A model generated the notes under the pieces. That model was not told the DNA's origin. It worked only from the letters and a program-made list of their open reading frames with translations, and searched no databases. Positions 1 to 7,466 of a stretch of 64,000 bases of DNA are shown piece after piece. This DNA is from Profundicola sp048268105 (GTDB lineage Bacteria > Bacteroidota > Bacteroidia > Flavobacteriales > Weeksellaceae), in the NCBI GenBank assembly GCA_048268105.1, contig JBLWWH010000003.1, forward strand, positions 1-64,000. The letters run 5' to 3'. Position numbers and translations under genes: made by a program. Within the stretch, counting starts at the first letter, position 1. Each line of letters starts with the position of its first letter.

Positions 1-13
1 TTAGCACTTGGCT

Positions 14-41
14 AATCATTGGGGGCTAGCCCCCAATGATT
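14..41. other. Perfect 28-bp GC-cored palindrome, probable hairpin
   Basis: Bases 14-41 read the same on both strands, with a core of five G, CTAG and five C. As RNA this is a very stable hairpin. There is no clean T-run after it (TTTAATTT follows on the + strand), so it may be a terminator or 3' end of a gene lying before the window. The function is inferred from position only. Confidence 0.5.
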
Positions 42-90
42 TAATTTGAGTTGCACTTATTTGTTGAACTTAGATTTAAAAATGCTAACA

Positions 91-708
91 ATGAAAAAAA
101 TATATATAAGTCTATTTGCCACGGTTTTATTATTCACATATTCTTGTGAGAGTGAGACCATGGACAAAATAAAAGACGTGAAAAGTAAAGTAAATACAGC
201 CTCTACAATGGTAGGGAATATTTCGAATATTGAAAAGAATGCAAAGGACATCGAAACCCGAATGGAGTCACTTAAAGACTTGACTCCAATTACGAGCGAT
301 GATTTTAAAAATTGGATGCCCGAGAATTTAGGGGACTTAGAAAGAAAATCCTATAAGTTTAATACAACCATGGGCTCTACAGGAATTTTATCGTTTCAAA
401 ATGATGAAAGCGAACTAGAGATTTCTATCATGGATGGTGCTGGTGAAACTGGAGCAGCTATATTTGCTTCACAAGGAATGCTTGGGGCTCTATATGGTAA
501 TTTTGAATCAGAATCGGATACTGAGAAGCAAGAGATTGTAGACCGAAACGGGACAAAATCCGTCGAAACCTATTATAAAGAAAAGAATGATTCAGCCATT
601 AGAATAACCGTTGATGATCGATATATGGTAAACGCAAATGGAAAAAATATGACAACAGATGAATTATATGCATATATCGATAAACTAAATATTTCTAGTC
701 TAAATTGA
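91..708 (+). CDS. Putative lipoprotein of unknown function
   Basis: A 205-residue product. I place the start at 91, not at the in-frame ATG at 46, because the reading from 91 gives a clean lipoprotein signal peptide: MKK, a hydrophobic stretch, then TYSC with the lipidated Cys at about residue 19. The mature part starts with a charged, coiled-coil-like helix (about 25-65). The rest is predicted soluble and acidic, with no domain I recognise. It probably sits in the periplasm, anchored to a membrane. It is a single gene followed directly by an IS256-type end at 738. Confident that it is a lipoprotein gene; the function is unknown. Confidence 0.75.
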   Translation: MKKIYISLFATVLLFTYSCESETMDKIKDVKSKVNTASTMVGNISNIEKNAKDIETRMESLKDLTPITSDDFKNWMPENLGDLERKSYKFNTTMGSTGILSFQNDESELEISIMDGAGETGAAIFASQGMLGALYGNFESESDTEKQEIVDRNGTKSVETYYKEKNDSAIRITVDDRYMVNANGKNMTTDELYAYIDKLNISSLN

Positions 709-737
709 TTAAAATTACTCAATGAAAAAGATAAATA

Positions 738-942
738 GGTAGTATATCATAAACTGTGTAAGTTAAAAAGTTATTCTGAAAAGTTTTGAGTCATTGAAAG
801 CTCAAAAAACTTTTCGGAAATAACTTTTTATTAATTATAAACCAGATACAGATTATGATTAAAAGAAAGAATTATTAAACGACAAGGAATTTTACAAATC
901 CTTTAAGAATGGAGAAGATTTAACGAGCTTCTTTAAACAAAT
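738..942 (+). mobile_element. Left-end fragment of an IS256-family element, first copy of a 205-bp direct repeat
   Basis: This segment matches 2945-3149 over 205 bases without gaps and with only a few substitutions. It starts with the same terminal sequence as the longer remnant at 2945 and breaks off inside the transposase N-terminus, in codons for ...FKNGEDLTSFFKQ. From there on the sequence belongs to an IS982 remnant in the opposite orientation. It is best read as one end of an IS256-type element whose remainder was lost when the two elements met. Confidence 0.8.
764..832 (+). other. Long hairpin just inside the IS256 left end (copy 1)
   Basis: The arms at about 765-790 and 801-829 are inverted copies (AAAAAGTTATT..GAAAAGTTTTGAG against its complement), separated by a 10-base loop. 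It lies between the IS end and the transposase start. Such a stem could stop or fold transcripts entering from outside and so limit transposase expression. That role is known for some other IS families and is only inferred here. The same structure is present at 2971-3039. Confidence 0.6.
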
Positions 943-1543
943 CAAGTTGAATGGTTTGAGATAAGCATCCTTTGCCTACAAGCAACACACAATCAGATAA
1001 TTGCCTGCTAATATTCTTTAAATAATGAATATCATGAGCTGAAGCCGGAGATAAATCTAAACTTTGAAAAACACCCGAAATAAAACAAACTGCATGTAAT
1101 TTGTATCCGTAAAAATATAGGTTTTGCGATGCACAAAATCCTTTGTTGGGAAATGCATAATCCACTTCTTTACAGATTTTACTTTGAGAGGAACGAGCGA
1201 TTTTACATACTTATAAAAGCATACTGTCAACCATAAAATGGTTTTCAAATTCGTTCAACTTTTCTACCATTTTCATTCTAATTTCTTCTATAAAAGGAAA
1301 GAGTTTTCGCTTCCTTCGGTTGTAAACGCTTCTTTCAATTTTAGATGCTATTTCTAGTTCTTTTATCTCTCTAAAAAGCTGATGTTCTGAGTCCCTAGAT
1401 TTAAGTTCTACCAAAATAATTAAATTAAACAGATATAAATCAGATAATTGATGTTTAATTGATTTAAAATATAGATTTTCTTTCTCAGAAATTTCACGTA
1501 GTACTTTCAAAATTAATTTGCACCTTGACTCAAGGTTACTCAT
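920..1543 (-). pseudogene. IS982-family transposase, broken
   Basis: Reading the minus strand from ATG 1543, one frame gives typical IS982 transposase sequence: ...IERSVYNRRKRKLFPFIEEI, then VDSM, VCKIARSSQSKICKEV, FPNKGFCASQ, YFYGYKLHAVC, SPASAHDIHYLKN. Two things break it. An in-frame TAA at 1213-1211 stands where the family has a Glu codon after VDSMPL. The C-terminus is cut at about 943, where the frame runs into the IS256 fragment and ends at 920. A catalytic Asp (family GDKGYLS) is also replaced (VGKGCLS). It is therefore non-functional, although the reading frame is otherwise intact, which suggests fairly recent decay. Confidence 0.85.
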
Positions 1544-1621
1544 TGTTGTATTTGATTGTAAATCAATATAATATACTAATTTGTAGTGCTTTGGGCAACC
1601 CTTTTTATTATGCACCACGGG
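943..1621 (-). mobile_element. IS982-family insertion sequence remnant
   Basis: The transposase-proximal end is preserved. Read on the minus strand, the element begins near 1621 with ACCCGTGGTGCATAA, the type of ACCC-starting terminal repeat expected for IS982. The other end is missing because an IS256 left-end fragment adjoins at 942/943. I see no matching second terminal repeat and no target-site duplication. Confidence 0.7.
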
Positions 1622-1961
1622 TCTTTAATTATAATTTAGTTATGAATAAAAACTCAAAAATGAAGCTTATAGGGTTCAAAGGGATATATAATTAATAGTT
1701 ATACTATTTTGCTAAATTTATAAGGTTTGGTTATAAAGATTTGTTTTTTCAGAATTAATCAAAAATGATTTAAGAAATATCATATTTTACTTCTATCGGG
1801 TTAAATTGTGTAAAGATTTGAAAATTTGGATCAAAAACCAATGTTAAGCTAGAAATTCCCTAATGAAACCGAGTTTAGGAACTGTTAAACACTAGATCCT
1901 CTAAGGAACATTGAATAATTTACAATATCTTTGTTTTTGATGTTTAAAATAAATTAAAAAT
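1622..1961. other. AT-rich intergenic region with one promoter candidate
   Basis: About 340 bases of AT-rich sequence between the IS982 end and the next gene. I see no ORF or strong hairpin. The only signal is a TATCTTTG box at 1926-1933, which fits the Bacteroidota -7 consensus TAnnTTTG and lies 29 bases before the ATG at 1962. No well-spaced -33 TTG is present. Confidence 0.5.
1926..1933 (+). promoter_or_regulatory. Candidate -7 promoter box for the cargo gene at 1962
   Basis: TATCTTTG matches the TAnnTTTG consensus of Bacteroidota primary sigma promoters. The nearest TTG (1911-1913) is only 12 bases upstream, shorter than the usual 17-23, so the -33 element is weak or absent. Confidence 0.45.
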
Positions 1962-2882
1962 ATGAGAAAAAATTACTTCTTATTTCTACTAGCATTCTTT
2001 GCTAGCGCAACATTGTTTAATGCTCAGCAAACTACAATCTCGTTTGAAGCTGAAGAAGGTTATGAGTTGGGTGACATTAATCAACAACAAGGGTGGACAA
2101 CAACTACTATTGGTCAGGGTGTTTTTACGGATTTACAAATTATTTCAGATGAAAGGGCAAAGACTGGCGCAAGATCATTAAGAATTATAAATGATCCAAA
2201 TATTATGGCTCAACCATTTCCTGTAATGGGAGCGTTTTATTTATTAGATAACCCTTTAGATAAATCAAATTTTACATTAAGCTATAGCATTAGCATTGAT
2301 AGTTTCCCTGGTGGGAATTCATCTATTTTTGCTTTAGAATGTGGTAGTAATATTGACGAGAAGTTAGTATTAGAGATTTACTTTTCCTACGATGGAATAA
2401 TTAAGATTTTAGAAAATAATGACCTAGACTTTACTGAAACGGTTGTTGGAAATTGGGAAAGAAATACATGGTACGACGTTCAGATTGTTGGTAATGAAGA
2501 TGTTGTTGAATATTACTTAAATGGTGATTTAGTTCATACGGGTGCGTTGTTATATAATATTGATGAGATAAGATTTGCTCATGATAATTATGCTGGAGCT
2601 GCATTTATTGATGATGTAAACATTAGTTATGAGACTCTAGCCGTTAAAGATATAACCTTAAATTCTTGGTCAATTTATCCAAACCCAGTGAAAGATGTTA
2701 TTAATGTTCAAGGATTAGATAACGTTAAAAGCCTTGTTATTTTTGATGCTGTGGGTAAAAAGGTTGGTCAATACAACAATGTTAGCAATCAAATCAATGT
2801 TAGTAACCTAAACAAAGGTGTTTATGTACTACAAATAAATACTGATAAAGGTAAGATTTCTAAAAAGTTTATCAAAAATTAA
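1962..2882 (+). CDS. Secreted protein with T9SS type A sorting domain
   Basis: 306 residues. A Sec signal peptide (MRKNYFLFLLAFFASATLFNAQ) is followed by a beta-rich domain of about 200 residues that looks like a laminin-G/concanavalin-type jelly roll (WYDVQIVGNEDVVEYYLNG is typical of such folds). The C-terminal 75 residues start at SIYPNPVKD and end in LNKGVYVLQI...KKFIKN, the classic T9SS sorting signal that PorU cleaves. The product is expected on the cell surface or in the medium. The main domain is clearly related to the product of 48033. The gene lies between two direct copies of an IS256-type end (738-942 and 2945-3149). The ligand is unknown. Confidence 0.85.
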   Translation: MRKNYFLFLLAFFASATLFNAQQTTISFEAEEGYELGDINQQQGWTTTTIGQGVFTDLQIISDERAKTGARSLRIINDPNIMAQPFPVMGAFYLLDNPLDKSNFTLSYSISIDSFPGGNSSIFALECGSNIDEKLVLEIYFSYDGIIKILENNDLDFTETVVGNWERNTWYDVQIVGNEDVVEYYLNGDLVHTGALLYNIDEIRFAHDNYAGAAFIDDVNISYETLAVKDITLNSWSIYPNPVKDVINVQGLDNVKSLVIFDAVGKKVGQYNNVSNQINVSNLNKGVYVLQINTDKGKISKKFIKN

Positions 2883-2898
2883 CTAGTTTGAAATAAAA

Positions 2899-2937
2899 TA
2901 AAAAGTGGGACTTCTTAATAGATTTCCCACTTTTTTT
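2899..2937 (+). terminator. Intrinsic terminator after the cargo gene
   Basis: AAAAGTGGGA at 2901-2910 pairs with TCCCACTTTT at 2925-2934, followed by a run of T to 2937. It lies 17 bases after the stop codon of the preceding gene. Confidence 0.8.
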
Positions 2938-2944
2938 GATTAAC

Positions 2945-3149
2945 GGTAGTATATCATAAACTGTGTAAGTTAAAAAGTTATTCTGAAAAGTTTTGAGTCA
3001 TTGAAAGCTAAAAAAACTTTTCGGAAATAACTTTTTATTAATTTTAAACCAAATACAGATTATGTTTAAAAGAAAGAATTATTAAATGACAAGGAATTTG
3101 ACAATTCCTTTAAGAATGGAGAAGATTTAACGAGCTTCTTTAAACAAAT
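2945..3149 (+). repeat. Second copy of the 205-bp direct repeat (IS256 left end)
   Basis: Ungapped partner of 738-942 in the same orientation. It contains the terminal inverted repeat, the inner hairpin (2971-3039) and the first transposase codons. Confidence 0.85.
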
Positions 3150-3606
3150 ACACAAACGCGCAGTTGAACATATGCTTAATGCAGATCGGCTTTTACCCAC
3201 GATATGAAACTCATTTATACAGCTCCGACAAAGCAAGCTGCAGAGGCCGCTTTAGAAGACTTCGCCAATAAATGGGAATCCAAATATGGCAACGCTATTT
3301 AGTCATGAGAATGACAATAAAACCGGGATGAATTCACTGTCTTCTTTGACTTTCCTATTGAAATTAGAAAGTTTATTTACACTACAAATCTTATTGAAAA
3401 TCTCAATGGAAAAACTCAATTGAAAAATTAGAAAATACAACAAAAACAAAATGTCATTCCCTACGGATGGGGCAGTTACAAAATCAGTCTATTTAGCGTT
3501 AAGAGAAGCAACTAAAAAATGGACTATTCCCGTTAGAAATTGGGGCGTGATTTTAAACCAATTTATGCTTATATTTGATGATAGGTTCAGATTATTAATC
3601 CAAGCC
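3069..3606 (+). pseudogene. IS256-family transposase remnant
   Basis: Pieces in shifting frames are recognisable: LLNDKEFDNSFKNGEDL, FFKQIHKRAVEHMLNA at the start; then, after an internal deletion near 3185-3200, THDMKLIYTAPTKQAAEAAL, FANKWESKYGNAI; and at the end KMSFPTDGAV, VYLALREATKKW, RNWGVILNQF. The catalytic core with the first two acidic residues is gone, and several frameshifts and stops follow. Clearly inactive. Confidence 0.85.
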
Positions 3607-3657
3607 TATGTTATTTAACTTACTCACTTTATGGGATAGTGTCGTTATTCACCAATC

Positions 3658-3690
3658 AAGGCTATGCGGAGAACTAAAAGCCTTTTTTTT
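3658..3690 (+). terminator. Weak terminator-like hairpin
   Basis: AAGGCT (3658-3663) pairs with AGCCTT (3679-3684), followed by a long T-run on the + strand. It would end transcripts coming from the IS remnant. It faces the wrong way to serve proC, which has its stop at 3723 on the minus strand. Confidence 0.4.
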
Positions 3691-3722
3691 TATTTTATAA
3701 TATTTTCATTCTCTGCAATATA

Positions 3723-4526
3723 TTATTCTTTACCAAGCTCTACAGCTCGATCAAATGCAGCATAAGCAGCATCGTGAATTAATTCTCGAATATTATTGTC
3801 TTCCATCGAATCAAGCGCCGCCCTCGTTGTTCCCCCTTTAGAAGCTACACGATCCATCCATTTTTTTGGTGATAAATCACTTTGATTGAATAACTCAACA
3901 GCTCCTTCGAAGGTTTGGGAAACTAAAATCTTAGATACTTTTTCAGTAAATCCCATATCTTGTGCAGCTTGCATCATAGATTCCATAAAATAGAACACAT
4001 AAGCAGGGCCGCTTCCCGAAATTCCGGTAGAGGCATCAATAAATTTTTCATTTTTTACTTTCACAGAGATACCTGTAGTGTCCAATAGAGATTTCACAAG
4101 TTTAGCTTCTAATTTAGAAACATGTTTTGAAACTGTAAAGGAAGTTACACCCTTTCCCACTTGAGCAGGTAGATTAGGCATGGTTCTAACAATCTTTTTT
4201 GCATTGAGGCCCTTTGATAAAGTTTTGATGTTTACCCCCGCCATAAGTGAGACAAACATTTGCCCTGGTTTCACTAACTCATTAATCTCATCGAAAATAT
4301 CTTCTTTGTGATAAGGCTTAACGGCCAAGAATATAATATCAGCTTCTGGTAAAGCTTTTCGCAAGTCTTCTTCGAAAATAAATCTATCATCCTTTAATAT
4401 TTTATCCCTCACTTCTGGAGATTTATCATGAACTCGGATGGGATTTCCACTAAGCAGAGATGAGGTCAACATACCCTCGGCATAGGTTAAGCCCATATTT
4501 CCAGCACCTATTAGTAATAATTTCAT
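3723..4526 (-). CDS. proC: Pyrroline-5-carboxylate reductase
   Basis: 267 residues, normal length for ProC. The N-terminus MKLLLIGAGNMG is the NAD(P)-binding Rossmann motif. The C-terminal half carries SGSGPAYVFYFMESM and SKGGTTRAALDSM, which match the family signature around the active site. It catalyses the last step of proline synthesis, reducing 1-pyrroline-5-carboxylate with NAD(P)H in the cytoplasm. Apparently a single-gene unit: the upstream region is the 670-bp non-coding stretch and downstream lies the IS256 remnant. Confidence 0.95.
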   Translation of the reverse strand: MKLLLIGAGNMGLTYAEGMLTSSLLSGNPIRVHDKSPEVRDKILKDDRFIFEEDLRKALPEADIIFLAVKPYHKEDIFDEINELVKPGQMFVSLMAGVNIKTLSKGLNAKKIVRTMPNLPAQVGKGVTSFTVSKHVSKLEAKLVKSLLDTTGISVKVKNEKFIDASTGISGSGPAYVFYFMESMMQAAQDMGFTEKVSKILVSQTFEGAVELFNQSDLSPKKWMDRVASKGGTTRAALDSMEDNNIRELIHDAAYAAFDRAVELGKE

Positions 4527-4690
4527 ATGATTGTTTTTTTACAATTTATTGCAACAATAATGCAAGAGTTTTAAAGTTCAATATTTCATCCTAATTTAGA
4601 AACTTTTAGAGATTAATTAGTAAACAATTATATCAATAGAAGTGCTTAAATAAAATAAAATATTTGCACTTAATAAAGGATTTATGACCT

Positions 4691-4721
4691 TTTATACAAT
4701 ATTTCTAGCACTTTATACATT
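4691..4721. promoter_or_regulatory. Direct-repeat pair 1, LytTR-like operator candidate
   Basis: TTTATACAAT at 4691-4700 and TTTATACATT at 4712-4721. Their starts are 21 bases apart, two helical turns, so both face the same side of the DNA. Response regulators with a LytTR domain are known to bind 9-10-base direct repeats with about 12 bases between them. The pair lies upstream of the foldable stretch at 4741-4953. The link to such a regulator is inference. Confidence 0.45.
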
Positions 4722-4740
4722 TTTTACTGTAGGTAATGTA

Positions 4741-4953
4741 TAATTGTTTGATATTTGTCTTATGAGAATTCAATTTACTCTTTTATCTACCACGATAATG
4801 TAATGAATTTGTGAAAACATTCTGCTCAAATTATTGTGGTAGATTTAAAGAATTTAATTGTTATCTCATACATAATAAAGGCAATTATTTGCGTAAAAGT
4901 ATTTTTTATATTATTTAATTTTTTTGGAGTGTCGAGAAATCGACACTTTTTTT
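4741..4953 (+). ncRNA. Candidate structured non-coding RNA ending at a terminator
   Basis: TCTACCACGATAAT (4786-4799) and ATTATTGTGGTAGA (4830-4843) form a 14-bp stem with one G-U pair. Outside it, TTATGAGA (about 4760-4767) can pair with TCTCATA (about 4865-4871), and TAATTG (4741-4746) with CAATTA (4882-4887). This gives an extended imperfect hairpin of about 150 bases, followed 40 bases later by a strong intrinsic terminator. No ORF accounts for it. Direction is taken from the terminator. The 5' end is unknown and no known RNA family is recognised. Confidence 0.4.
4926..4953 (+). terminator. Strong intrinsic terminator with no gene upstream on its strand
   Basis: AGTGTCG (4928-4934) pairs with CGACACT (4941-4947) around a 6-base loop, followed by seven T. 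It is a textbook terminator, yet no + strand gene precedes it within 1 kb. This is the main reason to suspect a small RNA transcript. Confidence 0.8.
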
Positions 4954-5065
4954 ATGAAGCCGAAGCAATAAATTCTGATTATTCTATCGGTTAATAATTC
5001 ATTCTACCCCAAAAGTCTTAGCTCCAGACTTTCGTGAAATACCGTTAATCAATAAATTCCTGCAC

Positions 5066-5096
5066 TTTATACATTTTTTATAACCTTTTATACATT
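5066..5096. promoter_or_regulatory. Direct-repeat pair 2, LytTR-like operator candidate
   Basis: TTTATACATT at 5066-5075 and again at 5087-5096, 21 bases apart like pair 1. The flanks also recur: GCACTTTATACATTTTTTA occurs in both regions, as does ACCTTTTATACA, but in swapped order. The pair ends about 100 bases before the small lipoprotein gene at 5199. Confidence 0.45.
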
Positions 5097-5198
5097 TTCT
5101 TAACTAAGTGAATAATAGAATGCTGACCTTTACATAACATAAATCTCTTACTTATAGATATGAATTAATTGAACTACCTACCTAAGCCCTATTATGTT

Positions 5199-5411
5199 AT
5201 GAAAACTCTACTCTTTACTCTTATTTGTTTATTATTTATCACATCTTGTCACACATCAGCTTTTGAAAGCGATAAACAAACAGATGATTTTTCTAATTAT
5301 TATAATCAGTATCAAGTTGATACTGAAAGGGCAAATGTCTTTGTCGAAAAACAGATCAATGATTCCTTATTAGCTCAGCCACAGGTTTCGCTGATAAATG
5401 AAAAGGACTAG
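5199..5411 (+). CDS. Small putative lipoprotein
   Basis: 70 residues from ATG 5199. The signal peptide MKTLLFTLICLLFITSC has its lipidation Cys at residue 17. The mature part is only about 53 residues, polar, rich in Asn, Gln and Asp, and has no recognised domain. Starting earlier, at the in-frame TTG 5169, would spoil the signal peptide. It converges on the histidine kinase gene, with 18 bases between the stops, and sits downstream of operator-like repeat pair 2. It might be a target or accessory of that kinase; this is inferred from position only. Confidence 0.6.
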   Translation: MKTLLFTLICLLFITSCHTSAFESDKQTDDFSNYYNQYQVDTERANVFVEKQINDSLLAQPQVSLINEKD

Positions 5412-5429
5412 ATAATTACTCTCGAATAC

Positions 5430-7343
5430 TCAATCATGTGAACGAATTGGGATGCAAATAGTGACCTTAGTGCCAGTGGCATTATTGTTCTCATCTTTGA
5501 GGTCAGTAAACATTAAAGTGGTGTCATCATTCTTAATATTAAAATGATTGCTGAGTCGTTTTCTTGAAATAGCAACACCTAAAGACTTATAACCTTTCTC
5601 CTTATCAGAACTCTTGGAGTTTTTTCTACCGACACCATTATCGATGATATTGATGCAGACAGTGTTTTTAGATTCCTTAAATATTTCTAAGCGTATAATT
5701 TTCTCGCCTTTTTTTGGGGCGAGTCCATGCCATAATGCATTCTCTATAAAAGGTTGTAGAAGCAATGGAGGTATTTCTATATTGGCGGGATCTACATCAT
5801 TAATCTCTAATTGATATTCGATAGGATCGTTAAAACGTAGTCGCTCTATACTTAGATAGGATTCAACAGTTTCTAACTCCTCCTCCAAAGAAACCACTTT
5901 TTTCTCACTGGAATACAATACACCTCTTATGAGTTTTGCAAATTTGTTAAGGTATTTTACAGCTTCTTCAGTATCCTGTGAAATGATATAGGTTTTAATT
6001 GAGTTCAACGCATTAAAGGTGAAATGAGGATTCATCTGAGCGCGGAGAACCTTTTGTTCTAACTCTAGTAGTTGTTTTTCCTTTCTTAATTTATCTCTTT
6101 GATAAAATAGCATCCCTAATAAAGCAAGTACAGCTAATAATAAAATTAAAAATAAAATAGTCCTTTGCTTTTTACTTGCTTCTTCTATTATCTGGCTTTT
6201 TTCCTTTTTAAGATTTAAAATTTGATTGGCTTTTAGCTCAGTTTCGTAAGAAATCTCAAGATTATTTTTAATTCTTAGATTATTTTCATTTAAGTAATCA
6301 GCCTCAACTTCCTTACTTTTTCTTGCATATTTTAAAGCCTCTTGATAGTCCCCAATACGTTCGTAGTAGGTTGCAAATGCATTATAAGTCTCAGAAAGGT
6401 TTGATTTTAAATTATGTTTTGTACTGAGTTCAACACTTTTGCTCAAGTAACTTTTGGAATCTTTTTTACGGTCAAGGTTTAATAATGTTAATCCTTTTAG
6501 GTAATAAATAGTGGCAGTGTAAAAGCTATCACCAGTTTCTTCGGCAATAACTTCAGCTCGATTTAAAAAATCTAGGGCTTCATGATAATTTTCTTTGAGC
6601 AAATAAATCCGACCAATACTATTATAACATATCATTTTACCGATATCGTTATTGATAATGTTGTTTTCTTTTAATGAGTTGAAGTAATTTAATTGTGCAC
6701 TATCTAATTGGTTTAACTTCTCGAAGGAATAGCCAATGTTTTGATAATTAATAGCTAAGCCTAAGTGGTTGTTTATAGACTTTTCAATTTCAAATGATCT
6801 CCTAAATTGATTCTTGGCGCTCTCATATTCTTGAAGTATCAAATAAGAGTTACCGATTCCATTTACGGCAATGGCCGTATTACGTATGCTGAAGTCATTT
6901 TTTTCCTCAAGTTCTTCAGCAATTTCTAAAGCTTTAAAATGATATTTCAAGCCTTTTTGAACATCATCCATACGTCTATAAACAACTCCCAACATATTAT
7001 TGGAGTAGAGAATTCCATCGGTTAACTTTTTGTCTTGTGCTAAATTTAGCGCTTCATTGTGTAAGTCAACAGATTTAAAATATTGCGCTTGATCTCTATA
7101 ATATGTTCCTAATAAATTTAAAGCGATAATCTCACCAATGGCATAATTATTATCTTTTGATAATTGCAATAATTCTTGAAACCTAAGCGTATCTTTCTCG
7201 TAATATAATGGAGCAAAAACCGTATTGAAGTCATTTGTTTTTTGTTCTACGTGCCATTTAATATCAAAATCTTCTCTTTCGTTTGCTTGGCTATATCCGC
7301 AAAACGATATAAAAAGAAAGACATATGAAATTAAAATTCGCAC
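5430..7343 (-). CDS. TPR-containing LytS/YpdA-type sensor histidine kinase
   Basis: 637 residues. A signal peptide (to about residue 19) is followed by a periplasmic array of TPR-like helical repeats (about 60-345), a coiled coil, one membrane helix (394-414) and a cytoplasmic kinase of the His_kinase (PF06580) type. The phospho-acceptor His is H440 in MNPHFTFNAL, and ATP-binding motifs follow: FIENALWHG (532-540) and DNGVG (568-572). In Bacteroidota such kinases usually work with a LytTR response regulator. None is encoded next to it: the neighbours are a convergent small lipoprotein gene and an RNA methylase gene. So it is an orphan in this window, and its signal is unknown. Confidence 0.88.
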   Translation of the reverse strand: MRILISYVFLFISFCGYSQANEREDFDIKWHVEQKTNDFNTVFAPLYYEKDTLRFQELLQLSKDNNYAIGEIIALNLLGTYYRDQAQYFKSVDLHNEALNLAQDKKLTDGILYSNNMLGVVYRRMDDVQKGLKYHFKALEIAEELEEKNDFSIRNTAIAVNGIGNSYLILQEYESAKNQFRRSFEIEKSINNHLGLAINYQNIGYSFEKLNQLDSAQLNYFNSLKENNIINNDIGKMICYNSIGRIYLLKENYHEALDFLNRAEVIAEETGDSFYTATIYYLKGLTLLNLDRKKDSKSYLSKSVELSTKHNLKSNLSETYNAFATYYERIGDYQEALKYARKSKEVEADYLNENNLRIKNNLEISYETELKANQILNLKKEKSQIIEEASKKQRTILFLILLLAVLALLGMLFYQRDKLRKEKQLLELEQKVLRAQMNPHFTFNALNSIKTYIISQDTEEAVKYLNKFAKLIRGVLYSSEKKVVSLEEELETVESYLSIERLRFNDPIEYQLEINDVDPANIEIPPLLLQPFIENALWHGLAPKKGEKIIRLEIFKESKNTVCINIIDNGVGRKNSKSSDKEKGYKSLGVAISRKRLSNHFNIKNDDTTLMFTDLKDENNNATGTKVTICIPIRSHD

Positions 7344-7466
7344 AAAAACTTATGTGTTAAGATTCACTCAAATATATAGTTTTTTTAGGAATTTTTAACA
7401 ATAAACACTTACACATGATAAAAATAGACAAGTGAATTCTGTATTCTTTAAATATACTCTAAAATA

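Larger units (their letters stand above)
2945..3642 (+). mobile_element. Internally deleted IS256-family element with both ends
   Basis: The left end (2945-2973) and right end (3614-3642, inverted) share about 21 of 29 bases; both end in GTAAGTTAA on the inner side. Between them lie only the N- and C-terminal parts of an IS256-type (mutator) transposase. At about 700 bp the element is roughly half the size of intact relatives. I find no convincing 8-9 bp target duplication. Non-autonomous; it could be mobilised only by a related transposase supplied from elsewhere. Confidence 0.8.
4527..5198. other. Large non-coding region with paired repeats and a foldable stretch
   Basis: About 670 AT-rich bases with no convincing ORF. 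It holds two pairs of TTTATACATT-like direct repeats (4691-4721 and 5066-5096), a long imperfect inverted repeat (about 4741-4887) and a strong terminator (4926-4953). These parts are listed separately. Confidence 0.6.

Noticed and set aside
46..90. Start of the first gene at ATG 46
   Set aside because: It adds 15 residues before the lipoprotein signal and would spoil it; ATG 91 is preferred.
3658..3690. Hairpin considered as the proC terminator
   Set aside because: The T-run is on the + strand only, so it cannot serve the minus-strand proC; kept only as a weak + strand terminator.
4686..5100. Short repeats read as a degenerate CRISPR array
   Set aside because: Only four 10-bp units in two pairs 350 bp apart, no regular spacers and no cas genes.
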